Below, piece after piece: positions 1-8,061 of a stretch of 64,000 nt of DNA. The stretch comes from Pedobacter sp. PF22-3 (GTDB taxonomy: Bacteria; Bacteroidota; Bacteroidia; Sphingobacteriales; Sphingobacteriaceae). Where the stretch lies: assembly GCF_026239555.1 (NCBI RefSeq), contig NZ_JAPIVP010000004.1, forward strand, positions 248,001 through 312,000. The letters run 5' to 3'. Every line of letters begins with the position of its first letter. The first letter of the stretch is position 1. Under the pieces are notes generated by a model. The model did no database searches, was not told where the DNA came from, and saw only the letters and a program-made list of their open reading frames with translations. Made by a program: the position numbers and the translations under genes.

Positions 1-1
1 A

Positions 2-478
2 CTATCTTTCAAATTAATCGCCTTGGCATTTACCTGCCTCCTCTTTATTTCATCCTGCAAAAAAGAAACACCTTTACCCGAAAAAGATATTTTTAGCATA
101 AAAATAGATGATACTTTAATAGAATTCACTGACAATGCTGTAATTAGTAGCAATTTTACAATCAGCCCAAGCGATAAAATGCTCAGGATAATAGGTAACG
201 GTTCAAACCGGATGATCAACCTGAACATTATCGGTTACAACGGAGTGGGAGAATATATTTTAAATCTCAACCAGATACAGGTAGCCGGTGCTTATGTTAA
301 AAAGGCACAAAGTGGCGAAAATGAAGAAAATTATGTCTTAAGTGATGGAAAGGTACAGATTCTCAGCGTAACTGATCAAAAGATTAAAGGCACTTTCCAT
401 TTTATTGCAACAGATTATAGCAAAACGATAGCAAAAACAATCGATGGAATTTTTTACCTAGGCATAGATAAGCAATAA
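2..478 (+). CDS. Putative lipoprotein, 5' end outside the window
   Basis: The reading frame is open to the left edge of the window, so the true start lies upstream; the TTG at 23 falls inside a hydrophobic stretch and is unlikely to be the start. The visible protein opens with a signal-peptide core ending in LLFISSC, a lipobox with Cys at visible residue 19, followed by KKE. The mature part (about 140 residues) is polar and rich in beta-prone segments. I recognise no family. By its lipobox it should be anchored in the inner or outer membrane facing the periplasm. No neighbour on the left can be seen, and the next gene is 130 bp downstream. Confidence 0.7.
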   Translation, partial: LSFKLIALAFTCLLFISSCKKETPLPEKDIFSIKIDDTLIEFTDNAVISSNFTISPSDKMLRIIGNGSNRMINLNIIGYNGVGEYILNLNQIQVAGAYVKKAQSGENEENYVLSDGKVQILSVTDQKIKGTFHFIATDYSKTIAKTIDGIFYLGIDKQ

Positions 479-579
479 ACCACGCACATGCACAACATCG
501 ATAAATCGCATGGCATATCATCCTTCCATCATAAAAACTGCTGCCAGCAACCTTATTTCATATTCATTTAACTGAATGT

Positions 580-587
580 TATATTTG
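580..587 (+). promoter_or_regulatory. Possible -7 element of the AraC-type gene
   Basis: TATATTTG matches the Bacteroidota -7 consensus TAnnTTTG and lies 23 bp before the ATG at 611. No convincing -33 TTG is visible at the usual distance, so this is a motif match only. Confidence 0.3.
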
Positions 588-610
588 TTTAGTCATCAAA
601 AGTTATTGAC

Positions 611-1017
611 ATGAAAATTCCACAGAAGTTTTTTGCCCGCCGACATGAAATTGCGGCAGATTTTTTAAGGGAATTAGACAAACACCTGGACGATGTGGTA
701 TCAGGCCGGACAACCGAGATGTTTGAAGTAAGAGATTTTGCCGGGCTTATTCACGTTCATCCTACACATCTAAGCAATACTATTAAGGCTGCTACAGGAC
801 ATTCGCCATGTTATTTTTTTGAAGAGCGTTTAATGGAGATTTCGAAATCGATGTTACAGCATGTGAACATGCCAATAGAGAAATAGCCAGAATTTTAACC
901 TACGATCCATCTAACTTTACCAAGTTCTTTAAACACTTCTCTGGCCAAACACCAAAACAGTATCGCGAGGCTTATTTCGAGTCTTTAGCTGCGAAGAAAA
1001 AAATTGTCAACACATAA
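611..1017 (+). pseudogene. AraC-family HTH regulator broken by a single-base frameshift
   Basis: The frame from ATG 611 encodes 91 residues including the first helix-turn-helix of an AraC DNA-binding domain (DFAGLIHVHPTHLSNTIK) and stops at 884-886. The second half continues in another frame: EIARILTYDPSNFTKFFKHF then GQTPKQYREAYFES, ending at 1017. Adding one base near 878-880 joins them as MPIxEIARILTYDPSNF, the normal second HTH of the family. The restored protein of about 135 residues would be an AraC DNA-binding domain without a ligand-binding part. It may be a true pseudogene or a sequencing error. The adjacent dehydrogenase is a plausible former target (inference). Confidence 0.8.
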
Positions 1018-1076
1018 AACTTAAACAATCACCATTTTTACTTAAACACTCACCATTTTAACAGCCGATTTCCATC

Positions 1077-1084
1077 TAATTTTG
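1077..1084 (+). promoter_or_regulatory. Possible -7 element of the dehydrogenase gene
   Basis: TAATTTTG fits TAnnTTTG and sits 19 bp upstream of the ATG at 1104, a typical leader distance. No clear -33 motif. Confidence 0.35.
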
Positions 1085-1103
1085 TTTAACAAATAAAAAG
1101 AAA

Positions 1104-1868
1104 ATGGAAACACAAAATAAAATTGCCCTGGTAACCGGTGGTAGCCGCGGACTGGGAAAAAACGCTGCCTTAAAAATTGCCGCAAAAGGAATTGGTGTAA
1201 TGGTTACCTATCAATCTAAAAAAGAGGAAGCAGAAGATACAGTTAATGATATAAAAGCGCTGGGTGTACCAGCAGCAGCACTACAGTTAAATGTTGGCGA
1301 TGCTAAAACTTTTGATGCCTTTTTTACAGAAGTTAAAAGTGTGCTAAAATCTGTTTTCAATGCAGAAAAATTCGACTTCCTGATCAATAATGCAGGCATT
1401 GGCATCCATGCTTCATTTGCTGATACTACGGAGGAACAATTTGATGCCCTGGTAAACATCCACTACAAAGGGGCTTTCTTTTTAACTCAGAAAGCCTTGC
1501 CCTTGTTAAATGATGGTAGCGGAATCATTAATGTTTCATCCGGATTGGCCCGTTTTGCAACTCCAGGTTATGCGGCTTATGCTTCTATGAAAGGTGCCAT
1601 GGAAACCCTAACTAAATACCAGGCAAAAGAATTAGGTTCAAGAGGAATCAGATCCAATATTGTTGCTCCAGGTGCAATTGAAACCGATTTTGGCGGTGGA
1701 GTAGTAAGAGATAATGATCAGCTCAACGCCGGAATTGCTGCTAATACCGCTTTAGGTCGGGTGGGCTTACCAGATGATATTGGTGGCGTAGTAGCATTTT
1801 TATGCACTGAAGATGCGAGATGGATTAATGCACAGCGCATTGAAGCATCTGGCGGTATGTTCTTATAA
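1104..1868 (+). CDS. SDR-family NAD(P)-dependent oxidoreductase
   Basis: This is a classical short-chain dehydrogenase of 254 residues with a Rossmann fold. TGGSRGLG (residues 11-18) binds the cofactor, NNAG is at 95-98, and the catalytic set is Ser146, Tyr159 and Lys163 (YASMK). The C-terminal IEASGGMFL resembles the end of FabG-like enzymes. The substrate cannot be told from sequence. It lies 86 bp downstream of the broken AraC regulator on the same strand, an arrangement often seen when an AraC protein controls a dehydrogenase (inference). ATG 1104 is the natural start because the Rossmann motif begins ten residues later. Confidence 0.9.
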   Translation: METQNKIALVTGGSRGLGKNAALKIAAKGIGVMVTYQSKKEEAEDTVNDIKALGVPAAALQLNVGDAKTFDAFFTEVKSVLKSVFNAEKFDFLINNAGIGIHASFADTTEEQFDALVNIHYKGAFFLTQKALPLLNDGSGIINVSSGLARFATPGYAAYASMKGAMETLTKYQAKELGSRGIRSNIVAPGAIETDFGGGVVRDNDQLNAGIAANTALGRVGLPDDIGGVVAFLCTEDARWINAQRIEASGGMFL

Positions 1869-1884
1869 ATCATTCGTGCTTTTT

Positions 1885-1944
1885 AACCACCAGGACACGA
1901 AGGCAGAAAGATTATTTTTTTGTGTTCTTAGTGCCTTGGTGGTT
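1885..1944 (+). repeat. Palindromic intergenic repeat (AACCACC...GGTGGTT)
   Basis: A 60-bp imperfect palindrome: AACCACCAGGACACGAAGGC on the left, GTGCCTTGGTGGTT on the right. It begins 16 bp after the dehydrogenase stop. Similar sequences with the translated signature HxDTK occur between genes in many unrelated bacteria (recalled from general knowledge). The short frame running through it is not a gene. Confidence 0.6.
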
Positions 1945-2059
1945 ATCTTTTTTGGTAACCCGTCAACGTTAACCACTAAACGCCATGCGCTAAACACCAT
2001 CCAAATCTACAACCAGAAAATAATCTGCATCAAATGGCGTTATCCATGAAAAGCATCAG

Positions 2060-2749
2060 ATGCCTAAACTATTTCTACCTACCCTTTTATTCTTAACTTT
2101 TGTTAGCAGCGTAAATGCTCAAAAGTGGACAGATGCGGAGTTCCGTAGGGCGAATACTGCAGCAAATGCTAATTATTTAACTAATGAAGAGAAAAATGTG
2201 GTGATGTACATGAACCTGATCCGCATTGACGGGGAAAAGTTTTATTACACATTTTTAGAAGATTACATTAATAACTATAACGCTAAAGTAAAGCAATATA
2301 GAAATTACAATGAACTGCGGATTGCCCGTAACAACAGTTATTATATTTCTTTATTAAAACATTTAAGAGGCATAAAAAATTTACCGGTATTTTATCCTAA
2401 TGACGAATTATCAGCCTTAAGCCGTAGCCATGCCCAAGATCTTAACCGAAACAACCTCGACACACATGAAAGCAGCAACGGTGATAAGTTTTCGAAACGT
2501 TTATCCAAATATTTCCCGAATAAAGCCATGAGCGAAAATATCGACTTTGGTTTTTCGAACAGCTTAGATATTGTATGCCATCTATTGTTAGATTGTGGCG
2601 TACCTTCCCTTGGTCACCGGTTTAACTTATTAGACCAAAAATTTAAATTAAACACAGTTGGCGTAAGCATTCAACCCCATCCATCTTACAGCTGGTGTGC
2701 AGTAATCGATTTTGTAGCCTTACCTGCTGCTAATGTTTATGAGGAGTAA
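2060..2749 (+). CDS. Secreted CAP-domain (SCP/PR1-like) protein
   Basis: The protein has 229 residues. Residues 1-20 form a signal peptide (LFLPTLLFLTFVSSVNAQ). The C-terminal half, about residues 105-225, is a CAP domain: LSRSHAQDLNRN carries the first conserved His, MSENIDFG the conserved Glu region, and LGHRFNLLDQKFKLNTVGVS matches the GHR..LL......GvG block. CAP proteins are exported; bacterial members have no agreed reaction. The N-terminal 85 residues are charged and tyrosine-rich without a known domain. It stands alone, 83 bp before a membrane protein gene. Confidence 0.85.
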   Translation: MPKLFLPTLLFLTFVSSVNAQKWTDAEFRRANTAANANYLTNEEKNVVMYMNLIRIDGEKFYYTFLEDYINNYNAKVKQYRNYNELRIARNNSYYISLLKHLRGIKNLPVFYPNDELSALSRSHAQDLNRNNLDTHESSNGDKFSKRLSKYFPNKAMSENIDFGFSNSLDIVCHLLLDCGVPSLGHRFNLLDQKFKLNTVGVSIQPHPSYSWCAVIDFVALPAANVYEE

Positions 2750-2832
2750 ACACATAAATGATCTTATTAATGAGCAATAAAAATTTAATTGTAAATTGCG
2801 CCCAAAAATAACCAAAACGAATAGTTTAAGTA

Positions 2833-3342
2833 ATGCGCAAAGCAATTTTAGCCATAATAGATTTTTTTTATCCTCCATTTAAAAAATTTATTTCTTTACA
2901 TAATTTCAGGTATCTGGCTACTGGTGGTGGCACTTTATTATTAGGAATTTTAAGTTATTATTTTGCTTACTTTTTCATTTTTAAAACTGAGGAGGTAAAC
3001 TTTGGTGTAATTGTACTACAAAGGGAAACGGCCTCTTTATTAATAGATTATATCATTGCTATTCCAACCAGTTTTTTACTTAACAAATATGTTATATTTA
3101 CACATAGTGAATTAAAGGGAAGGGTTCAGCTTTTCAGGTTTTTAAACCTCCAGTTTATAAACATACTGGCAAACTATGTTTTATTGAAATTTTTGCTCGA
3201 ACTTTTGAGAGATTACCCAACTTTGGCAATGCTTTCGAGAATACTTGTTTCAGTCTTAATGGCACTTTTCAGCTACCTCTACCAGCATTACTTTACATTT
3301 AGTGTAAAAAAAATTGGGGATAAAAATGTGAAGAAGGATTAA
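2833..3342 (+). CDS. GtrA-like membrane protein
   Basis: This 169-residue protein has four predicted membrane segments (about residues 27-50, 68-86, 103-122 and 131-150). The spacing and the motifs SFLLNKYVIF and SYLYQHYFTF near the ends of helices 2 and 4 are those of the GtrA family, which takes part in moving lipid-linked sugars or building surface polysaccharides. No glycosyltransferase is adjacent, so the pathway is unknown. Start at 2833 leaves a short amphipathic N-terminus before helix 1. Confidence 0.8.
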   Translation: MRKAILAIIDFFYPPFKKFISLHNFRYLATGGGTLLLGILSYYFAYFFIFKTEEVNFGVIVLQRETASLLIDYIIAIPTSFLLNKYVIFTHSELKGRVQLFRFLNLQFINILANYVLLKFLLELLRDYPTLAMLSRILVSVLMALFSYLYQHYFTFSVKKIGDKNVKKD

Positions 3343-3360
3343 TAATTATTTTCCACGGAT

Positions 3361-3414
3361 ATAGCGAACAGCCCGACCGGAGCCTCCCGATGAAATGCTA
3401 AAGTACCTTTCCTA
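3361..3414 (+). repeat. Detached 3' end of the long GGAAA/TTTCC repeat element
   Basis: These 54 bp match 3692-3743 closely (both contain CAGCCCGACCGGAGCCTCCC and end in TACCTTTCC), at an offset of about 330 bp. They look like the last part of another copy of the long element, left just upstream of copy A. Confidence 0.6.
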
Positions 3415-3447
3415 ATTATTAGCTTCATACCATCAAGTTATTTTTTT

Positions 3448-3743
3448 GGAAAGCAGTTCCACAAGCATTTGGGTTTCTTCAGTCCCGCCTTCGCTTCAAG
3501 GCCTCACTCGTGCCTCGCTACGGGCTTTATGCACCAGTCGGGTTTAGGTGGCCACGGTACTGCGACTATTCGCATTTTAATAGCGAGTGGATTAAAAACC
3601 GGGTTCATCAGCACAACCTTTGTACCTAAACGTGATGGAAGCGGTATCCTTTTGCTGTCGGCCTGAGCGGAGTCGAAGGGCAGCAACAGCTATAGCAAAC
3701 AGCCCGACCGGAGCCTCCCGATGAATGCTACAGTACCTTTCCT
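3448..3743 (+). repeat. Long intergenic repeat element, copy A (diverged)
   Basis: Starts GGAAAGCAGTT and ends TACCTTTCC, with the diagnostic core TCGGGTTTAGGTGG near 3539. It shares order of segments with copies B-E but has diverged arms and is longer. It accounts for most of the 530 bp between the GtrA-like gene and the hydroxylase. Open frames on both strands here are shadows of the repeat. Confidence 0.6.
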
Positions 3744-3872
3744 TATTAACCTATCATTTTAACCATCCTAAACCTTTATTACGTTAACCTGTTAATTTAT
3801 GCAGCTGCTTTCTTGTTAAGATAAAAACAACACCCTAACTTAGCTGCCGACCAACTTATTTCATAAATAACC

Positions 3873-5654
3873 ATGAGCCATTTTAATGATTTTAATAATG
3901 CGCAGGTAGCTAAATTGCCCAACCATTTAAAGCAATTTATTGTTGCGCAAAATTACGAGAAGTACACACCTATAGACCAGGCAGTATGGCGGTATGTAAT
4001 GCGCCAAAATTACAGCTATCTTAAAAATGTTGCTTATTACCCTTACATAAAGGGCTTACGGCGGGCTGGTTTGAGTATAGAATACATTCCAGACCTGCAA
4101 ACCATGAATGATAACCTGGGTAAGATTGGTTGGGGCGCCGTAACCGTTGATGGCTTTATTCCGCCTGCAGCTTTTATGGAATATCAGGCTTATCGTGTAT
4201 TGGTAATTGCTGCTGATATCCGCCAGATTAACCACATTGAATACACCCCTGCACCAGATATTATACACGAAAGTGCCGGCCATGCACCAATTATAGCAGA
4301 TACCGATTACAATAAATATTTAAGTTATTTTGGCTCAATCGGTGCAAAAGCCATGTTTTCGGCAAAAGATTTTGAGCTTTACGAGGCCATCAGAAAATTA
4401 TCGATTCTGAAAGAAGCTGTAGATGCTGACGAGTTACAGATTGCCCAGGCAGAAAAGGATCTGCGCTACATCAGTGAGAATATGGGCGAGCCTTCTGAAA
4501 TGGCATTACTTGGCCGTTTACATTGGTGGACCGTTGAATATGGCCTGATTGGCACTTTAGAAAACCCGAAAATTTATGGTGCCGGCTTACTTTCTTCTAT
4601 TGGCGAAAGTGCAACCTGCATGCAAAAAGATGTAGAGAAACTTTGGTACAACATGGATACCATTAACTATGCCTACGATATTACCAAGCCACAACCTCAG
4701 CTTTTTGTAACCGAAACATTTCAAAACCTAATTGATGTTTTGGAAACCTTTGCCAATACCATGGCCTTTAGAAAAGGTGGAGCCGAAAGTATAATGAAAG
4801 CAATTGCCTGTAAAAATGTAGCCACCGCTGTTTATAGCTCTGGCTTGCAGGTCAGCGGTATTTTTACCGATATGGGCATTAATACTAATGATGAAGTTAC
4901 ATTTATTAAAACTACAGGACCGTCTGCCCTAGCCTTTAACAATAAACAACTAGCTGCACATGGTAAAGATTACCACGCTGATGGCTTTTCGTCTCCTGTA
5001 GGACGCTTAAAGGGAGGAGATAAACCATTTGAGGATTACAGTCTATCAGAACTCCAATCTTTGAACATCATCCAAGGAGAGAAAACCGTAATAACGTTTG
5101 AAAGCGGTATTAGCATGACAGGTGAAGTTAAAGATATGATTATAGAAAACGGTAAACTCCTTTTAATTGCCTTTAACAATTGTACAGTTAGCGAAAGTAA
5201 CGGAAATATATTGTTTAAACCTGAATGGGGTATTTACGACATGGCTATAGGCGAAACCATAGTTTCGGTTTTTAACGGAGCCGCTGATAAAGATGCTTAC
5301 GAAGAGATTACGTTAATTAGCAAGGAGAAAACGCATCAGATTACTTATGATGATAAAACTTTAAAACTCCATGGTTTATATCAAAAAGTTAGAGCGATTA
5401 GGGAAAGTGGCGAGAATCTGGATCAGCTTGGCGAAATCTTCTTTCAACTAAAAACAAACCACAGGCAAGACTGGCTTTGTGCCTTAGAAATTCTCGAAAT
5501 TATTTACCATAATGAGGTTTATCATCAGTTGGAAAAGGAAATCCAGGTCTATCTTGAAATAAAGGCAAGTAAAGAATTAGACCATACCAAATTAATCAAT
5601 GATGGTTTACATGTGATAAAAAACCCGGTCAGCCAGCTCCTTGTGGAAGATTGA
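3873..5654 (+). CDS. phhA: Aromatic amino acid hydroxylase (phenylalanine 4-monooxygenase), long form
   Basis: The enzyme would convert phenylalanine to tyrosine with a pterin cofactor, O2 and ferrous iron. The iron site is complete: His132 and His137 in PDIIHESAGHAP and Glu222 in WWTVEYGL. At 593 residues it is about twice the length of short proteobacterial PhhA (roughly 260-300). The catalytic domain occupies about residues 1-290; the remainder has a predicted beta-rich middle part and a helical tail that I cannot assign to a known domain, and no N-terminal ACT domain is present. It stands alone on the plus strand 4 kb before the homogentisate genes, which fits phenylalanine breakdown. Tyrosine or tryptophan as substrate is not excluded. 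Confidence 0.85.
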   Translation: MSHFNDFNNAQVAKLPNHLKQFIVAQNYEKYTPIDQAVWRYVMRQNYSYLKNVAYYPYIKGLRRAGLSIEYIPDLQTMNDNLGKIGWGAVTVDGFIPPAAFMEYQAYRVLVIAADIRQINHIEYTPAPDIIHESAGHAPIIADTDYNKYLSYFGSIGAKAMFSAKDFELYEAIRKLSILKEAVDADELQIAQAEKDLRYISENMGEPSEMALLGRLHWWTVEYGLIGTLENPKIYGAGLLSSIGESATCMQKDVEKLWYNMDTINYAYDITKPQPQLFVTETFQNLIDVLETFANTMAFRKGGAESIMKAIACKNVATAVYSSGLQVSGIFTDMGINTNDEVTFIKTTGPSALAFNNKQLAAHGKDYHADGFSSPVGRLKGGDKPFEDYSLSELQSLNIIQGEKTVITFESGISMTGEVKDMIIENGKLLLIAFNNCTVSESNGNILFKPEWGIYDMAIGETIVSVFNGAADKDAYEEITLISKEKTHQITYDDKTLKLHGLYQKVRAIRESGENLDQLGEIFFQLKTNHRQDWLCALEILEIIYHNEVYHQLEKEIQVYLEIKASKELDHTKLINDGLHVIKNPVSQLLVED

Positions 5655-5685
5655 TTAATCGCTTTAATTTCATTAACTTTACATT

Positions 5686-5859
5686 ATGACAACTATCACA
5701 GTACAAGTAGATAACGAACAAAATGCTGCGCTTCTTGAAAAGATGCTTAAGGCATTATCTTTTGTAGAAGATGTTGATATCAAAGCCCATCAACCCAATA
5801 TGGTTGAGGAACCTAAGGAATCTTATCAGAAATTAAAAAAAGCAATTGACAAATACTGA
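5686..5859 (+). CDS. Small hypothetical protein, antitoxin-like
   Basis: ATG 5686 opens a 57-residue frame beginning MTTITVQVDNEQNAALLEKM and ending in a lysine-rich helix (KLKKAIDKY). An N-terminal strand followed by two helices is common in small Bacteroidota antitoxin-like proteins, but I cannot name the family. It follows the hydroxylase by 31 bp. A possible detached C-terminal piece follows at 5870, so the gene may be truncated. Confidence 0.45.
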   Translation: MTTITVQVDNEQNAALLEKMLKALSFVEDVDIKAHQPNMVEEPKESYQKLKKAIDKY

Positions 5860-5869
5860 AGGAAATTTA

Positions 5870-5938
5870 ATGTTTAAGGATATTAAAGACCCATCTAAAT
5901 GGCAAAGTGATTTAAGAGATGAACTGGGAATTAACTGA
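5870..5938 (+). other. Short frame, possible detached tail of the preceding small gene
   Basis: A 22-codon frame (MFKDIKDPSKWQSDLRDELG) starts 10 bp after the stop of the 57-residue gene. The segment resembles the DPxKWQxxxRDE tails I associate with small Bacteroidota proteins, but it is out of frame with the upstream gene. It could be the lost C-terminus or a chance frame. Confidence 0.25.
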
Positions 5939-5972
5939 TAGGTTGCAAATTAGGAAGGGTTCAAAAGTCAGT

Positions 5973-6052
5973 CGTCACCCTGATCCGATAGCTATCGGAT
6001 TTATTTCAGGGTCTTAACGCAAAATAGATGCTGAAATAAATTCAGCATGACG
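5973..6052. repeat. CGTCA-TGACG palindromic repeat, copy P1
   Basis: Two hairpin arms: CCCTGA...TCAGGG on the left and ATGCTGAA...TTCAGCAT on the right, bounded by CGTCA and TGACG. The left arm is extended by the small palindrome CCGATAGCTATCGG. The rest of the 5939-6282 gap shows no gene. Confidence 0.75.
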
Positions 6053-6282
6053 AACTTATCGTTCAAATAGCTTAAATTTCTTATTAATTCCAATCTTCCT
6101 CATTTATAACGAGGACAACTACATTTACAGCATAATGTGTAAATTAAGTGATGTAATCCCTATTTCTAATCCTTGTCGCAAATAAGGTTTTAGTCGACTT
6201 ACTCTTTTTTTCCTAACTTTGATTTCAACAGGTTCGGAACATTTCAACCTTTTAACTTTACAACAATTTTTAATTCCTTTTA

Positions 6283-6984
6283 ATGAATATTATAATTACA
6301 GGTGCCAGTAGCGGAATCGGTTTCGAAACCGCTTTAGAGTTTTGCTTACATAAAGAAAATAAAATTGTTGCCATTGCCCGTTCGGCAGATAAATTGCGTA
6401 AACTGCTGGAAATTGCCCGTGGCATCAATCCCGATTGTACACTTTTACCGGTAGAATTTGACATCGTAAATGATGATTATGCCGCGCTGATCCCTTTTTT
6501 AAAAGAACGTTTAGGTACAATAGATATCCTGATCAACAATGCAGGTGCTTTAATTAACAAACCATTTTTAGAAACTACAGAAATGGATCTGGGAGAGATG
6601 TTACAGAGCAATGTGATTTCACATTTCAGAATGATCCAGAACCTATTGCCATTAATGCAAAGCGGAAGCCACATCATTAACATTGGCAGCATGGGTGGCT
6701 TTCAGGGAAGTGTTAAATTCCCCGGACTTTCTGCTTATTCAGCAAGTAAAGCGGCTTTGCACACGCTAACAGAATGTTTGGCTTTTGAATTAGCAGAAAC
6801 AGGAATAAAAATCAACTGCCTTGCTTTAGGATCGGCACAGACAGAAATGCTGGAAGCAGCTTTTCCGGGATACCAAAGTCCGGTGATGGCTTTTGAAATG
6901 GGAAAATATGTTGCTGATTTTGCTAAAACCGGACATAAATTTTTTAATGGAAAAATTTTACCAGTAGCAGTTACTACACCATAA
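6283..6984 (+). CDS. SDR-family oxidoreductase
   Basis: The 233-residue short-chain dehydrogenase has TGASSGIG at residues 6-13, NNAG at 85-88, Ser136 and the catalytic pair Tyr152/Lys156 (YSASK). It is a little shorter than typical and ends after LPVAVTTP. Cofactor and substrate cannot be fixed from sequence. It is not closely similar to the dehydrogenase at 1104. It lies 51 bp upstream of a small membrane protein gene on the same strand, and the terminator at 7421 could end both transcripts. Confidence 0.88.
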   Translation: MNIIITGASSGIGFETALEFCLHKENKIVAIARSADKLRKLLEIARGINPDCTLLPVEFDIVNDDYAALIPFLKERLGTIDILINNAGALINKPFLETTEMDLGEMLQSNVISHFRMIQNLLPLMQSGSHIINIGSMGGFQGSVKFPGLSAYSASKAALHTLTECLAFELAETGIKINCLALGSAQTEMLEAAFPGYQSPVMAFEMGKYVADFAKTGHKFFNGKILPVAVTTP

Positions 6985-7035
6985 TATGATAATTTTTAGT
7001 AATTTACGGCAGTAATTGAAAAACTAAAAAAATCT

Positions 7036-7398
7036 ATGGAAACAAATTCTCCTTTTAAAACAGTCGACAGTGGAAAAAATGCTGCTGTTGTAAGTTACAT
7101 CTTTCTAATTGGTTGGCTAATATCGTACTTTGCAATGTACAAAGATAATAAAACAGCACTATCCAGTTATCACTTGAGGCAATCTTTATTGCTTCATCTT
7201 TTTATAATCGTACTAAATGTGGCAGTAACCATATTAGTTATGATTATACCAACTGCAATATTTGGTTACTTGAGTTATGTGGTTTATATTGCTTACCTAA
7301 TTTTGATTATTTTAGGTGCTGTAAGTGCGAATAACAGCGAACTAAAACCGCTTCCGTTAATTGGCGACAAAGCTCAAACCATGTTTCCAAGTATTTAA
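7036..7398 (+). CDS. DUF4870/Tic20-like small membrane protein
   Basis: The protein has 120 residues with membrane segments at about 17-36, 52-73 and 75-97. The pattern, a short polar N-terminus, YFMYKDNKTALSSYH-like loop and HLRQSLLLHL, is that of the DUF4870/Tic20-like group often annotated as import-component-like proteins. Function is unknown. A strong terminator follows at 7421. Confidence 0.65.
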   Translation: METNSPFKTVDSGKNAAVVSYIFLIGWLISYFAMYKDNKTALSSYHLRQSLLLHLFIIVLNVAVTILVMIIPTAIFGYLSYVVYIAYLILIILGAVSANNSELKPLPLIGDKAQTMFPSI

Positions 7399-7420
7399 TC
7401 GAAGCTAAATATTCTAATTT

Positions 7421-7451
7421 AAGTCTGGGTAGTTACCCGGACTTTTTTTTT
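7421..7451 (+). terminator. Intrinsic terminator after the DUF4870-like gene
   Basis: Stem AGTCTGGGTA/TACCCGGACT with one G-T pair, followed by a run of nine T. Confidence 0.8.
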
Positions 7452-7515
7452 GTTTTAATTGGTTTTCAACATTTTAATACACTTTATATATTTTTCATAT
7501 CTTTAACCCCAACAT

Positions 7516-8061
7516 ATGAAGAAAATAATAGTCCCGATTTTGTTTTTCATTTTGTCTGCCACGGCAGGAAAAGCCCAAACAATCTTACCCGCGCAATACC
7601 AGGAACTGGTAAAGAAATTAGTGGCCAATCTTCCCAAAAATGCTACGATTACAGAAAACAGTTCTTCCACAAATTCCACAACTCTTATCGATTTTGCCAA
7701 AAGTATGTTAGGTATCCCCTATCGTTACGCTACTAGCAACCCAAAAGTTGGTTTTGATTGTTCTGGCTTTGTGAGTTATGTATTTAGTAATTTCGGTTTC
7801 AAAGTTCCACGTTCTTCTAGAGAGTTTAGTTCTGCGGGTAAAGAAACCAGTTTAGAAAATGCAAAAGTGGGTGATGTGTTGATTTTTACAGGTACTAATT
7901 CCAGAATAAGAAAGATCGGTCATGTAGGAATCGTTTATTCCATCGATGAAAACGGGATCAAATTTATTCATGCCTCCTCTGGTAAAACTCACCAGGTAAC
8001 CATTACGGATCTTAACGGCCATTACAAAGACCGTTTCATGAAAATTGTAAGTATCCTTTAA
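7516..8061 (+). CDS. NlpC/P60-family secreted cell wall hydrolase
   Basis: Residues 1-20 are a signal peptide (LFFILSATAGKAQ). The C-terminal domain, about residues 57-180, is NlpC/P60: catalytic Cys82 in FDCSGFVSYVF, His136 in GHVGIVY and a third polar residue, His152, in FIHASSG. These enzymes cut the D-glutamyl-meso-diaminopimelate bond of peptidoglycan peptides in the periplasm. The 181-residue length with no SH3 or LysM domain is that of a minimal member. Its stop codon abuts the stop of the opposing YdeI-type gene. Confidence 0.9.
   Translation: MKKIIVPILFFILSATAGKAQTILPAQYQELVKKLVANLPKNATITENSSSTNSTTLIDFAKSMLGIPYRYATSNPKVGFDCSGFVSYVFSNFGFKVPRSSREFSSAGKETSLENAKVGDVLIFTGTNSRIRKIGHVGIVYSIDENGIKFIHASSGKTHQVTITDLNGHYKDRFMKIVSIL

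Noticed and set aside
1813..2049. 78-codon frame overlapping the end of the first dehydrogenase gene
   Set aside because: It overlaps the dehydrogenase in another frame and its middle (NHQDTKAERLFFCVLSALVV) is the translated palindromic repeat at 1885-1944.
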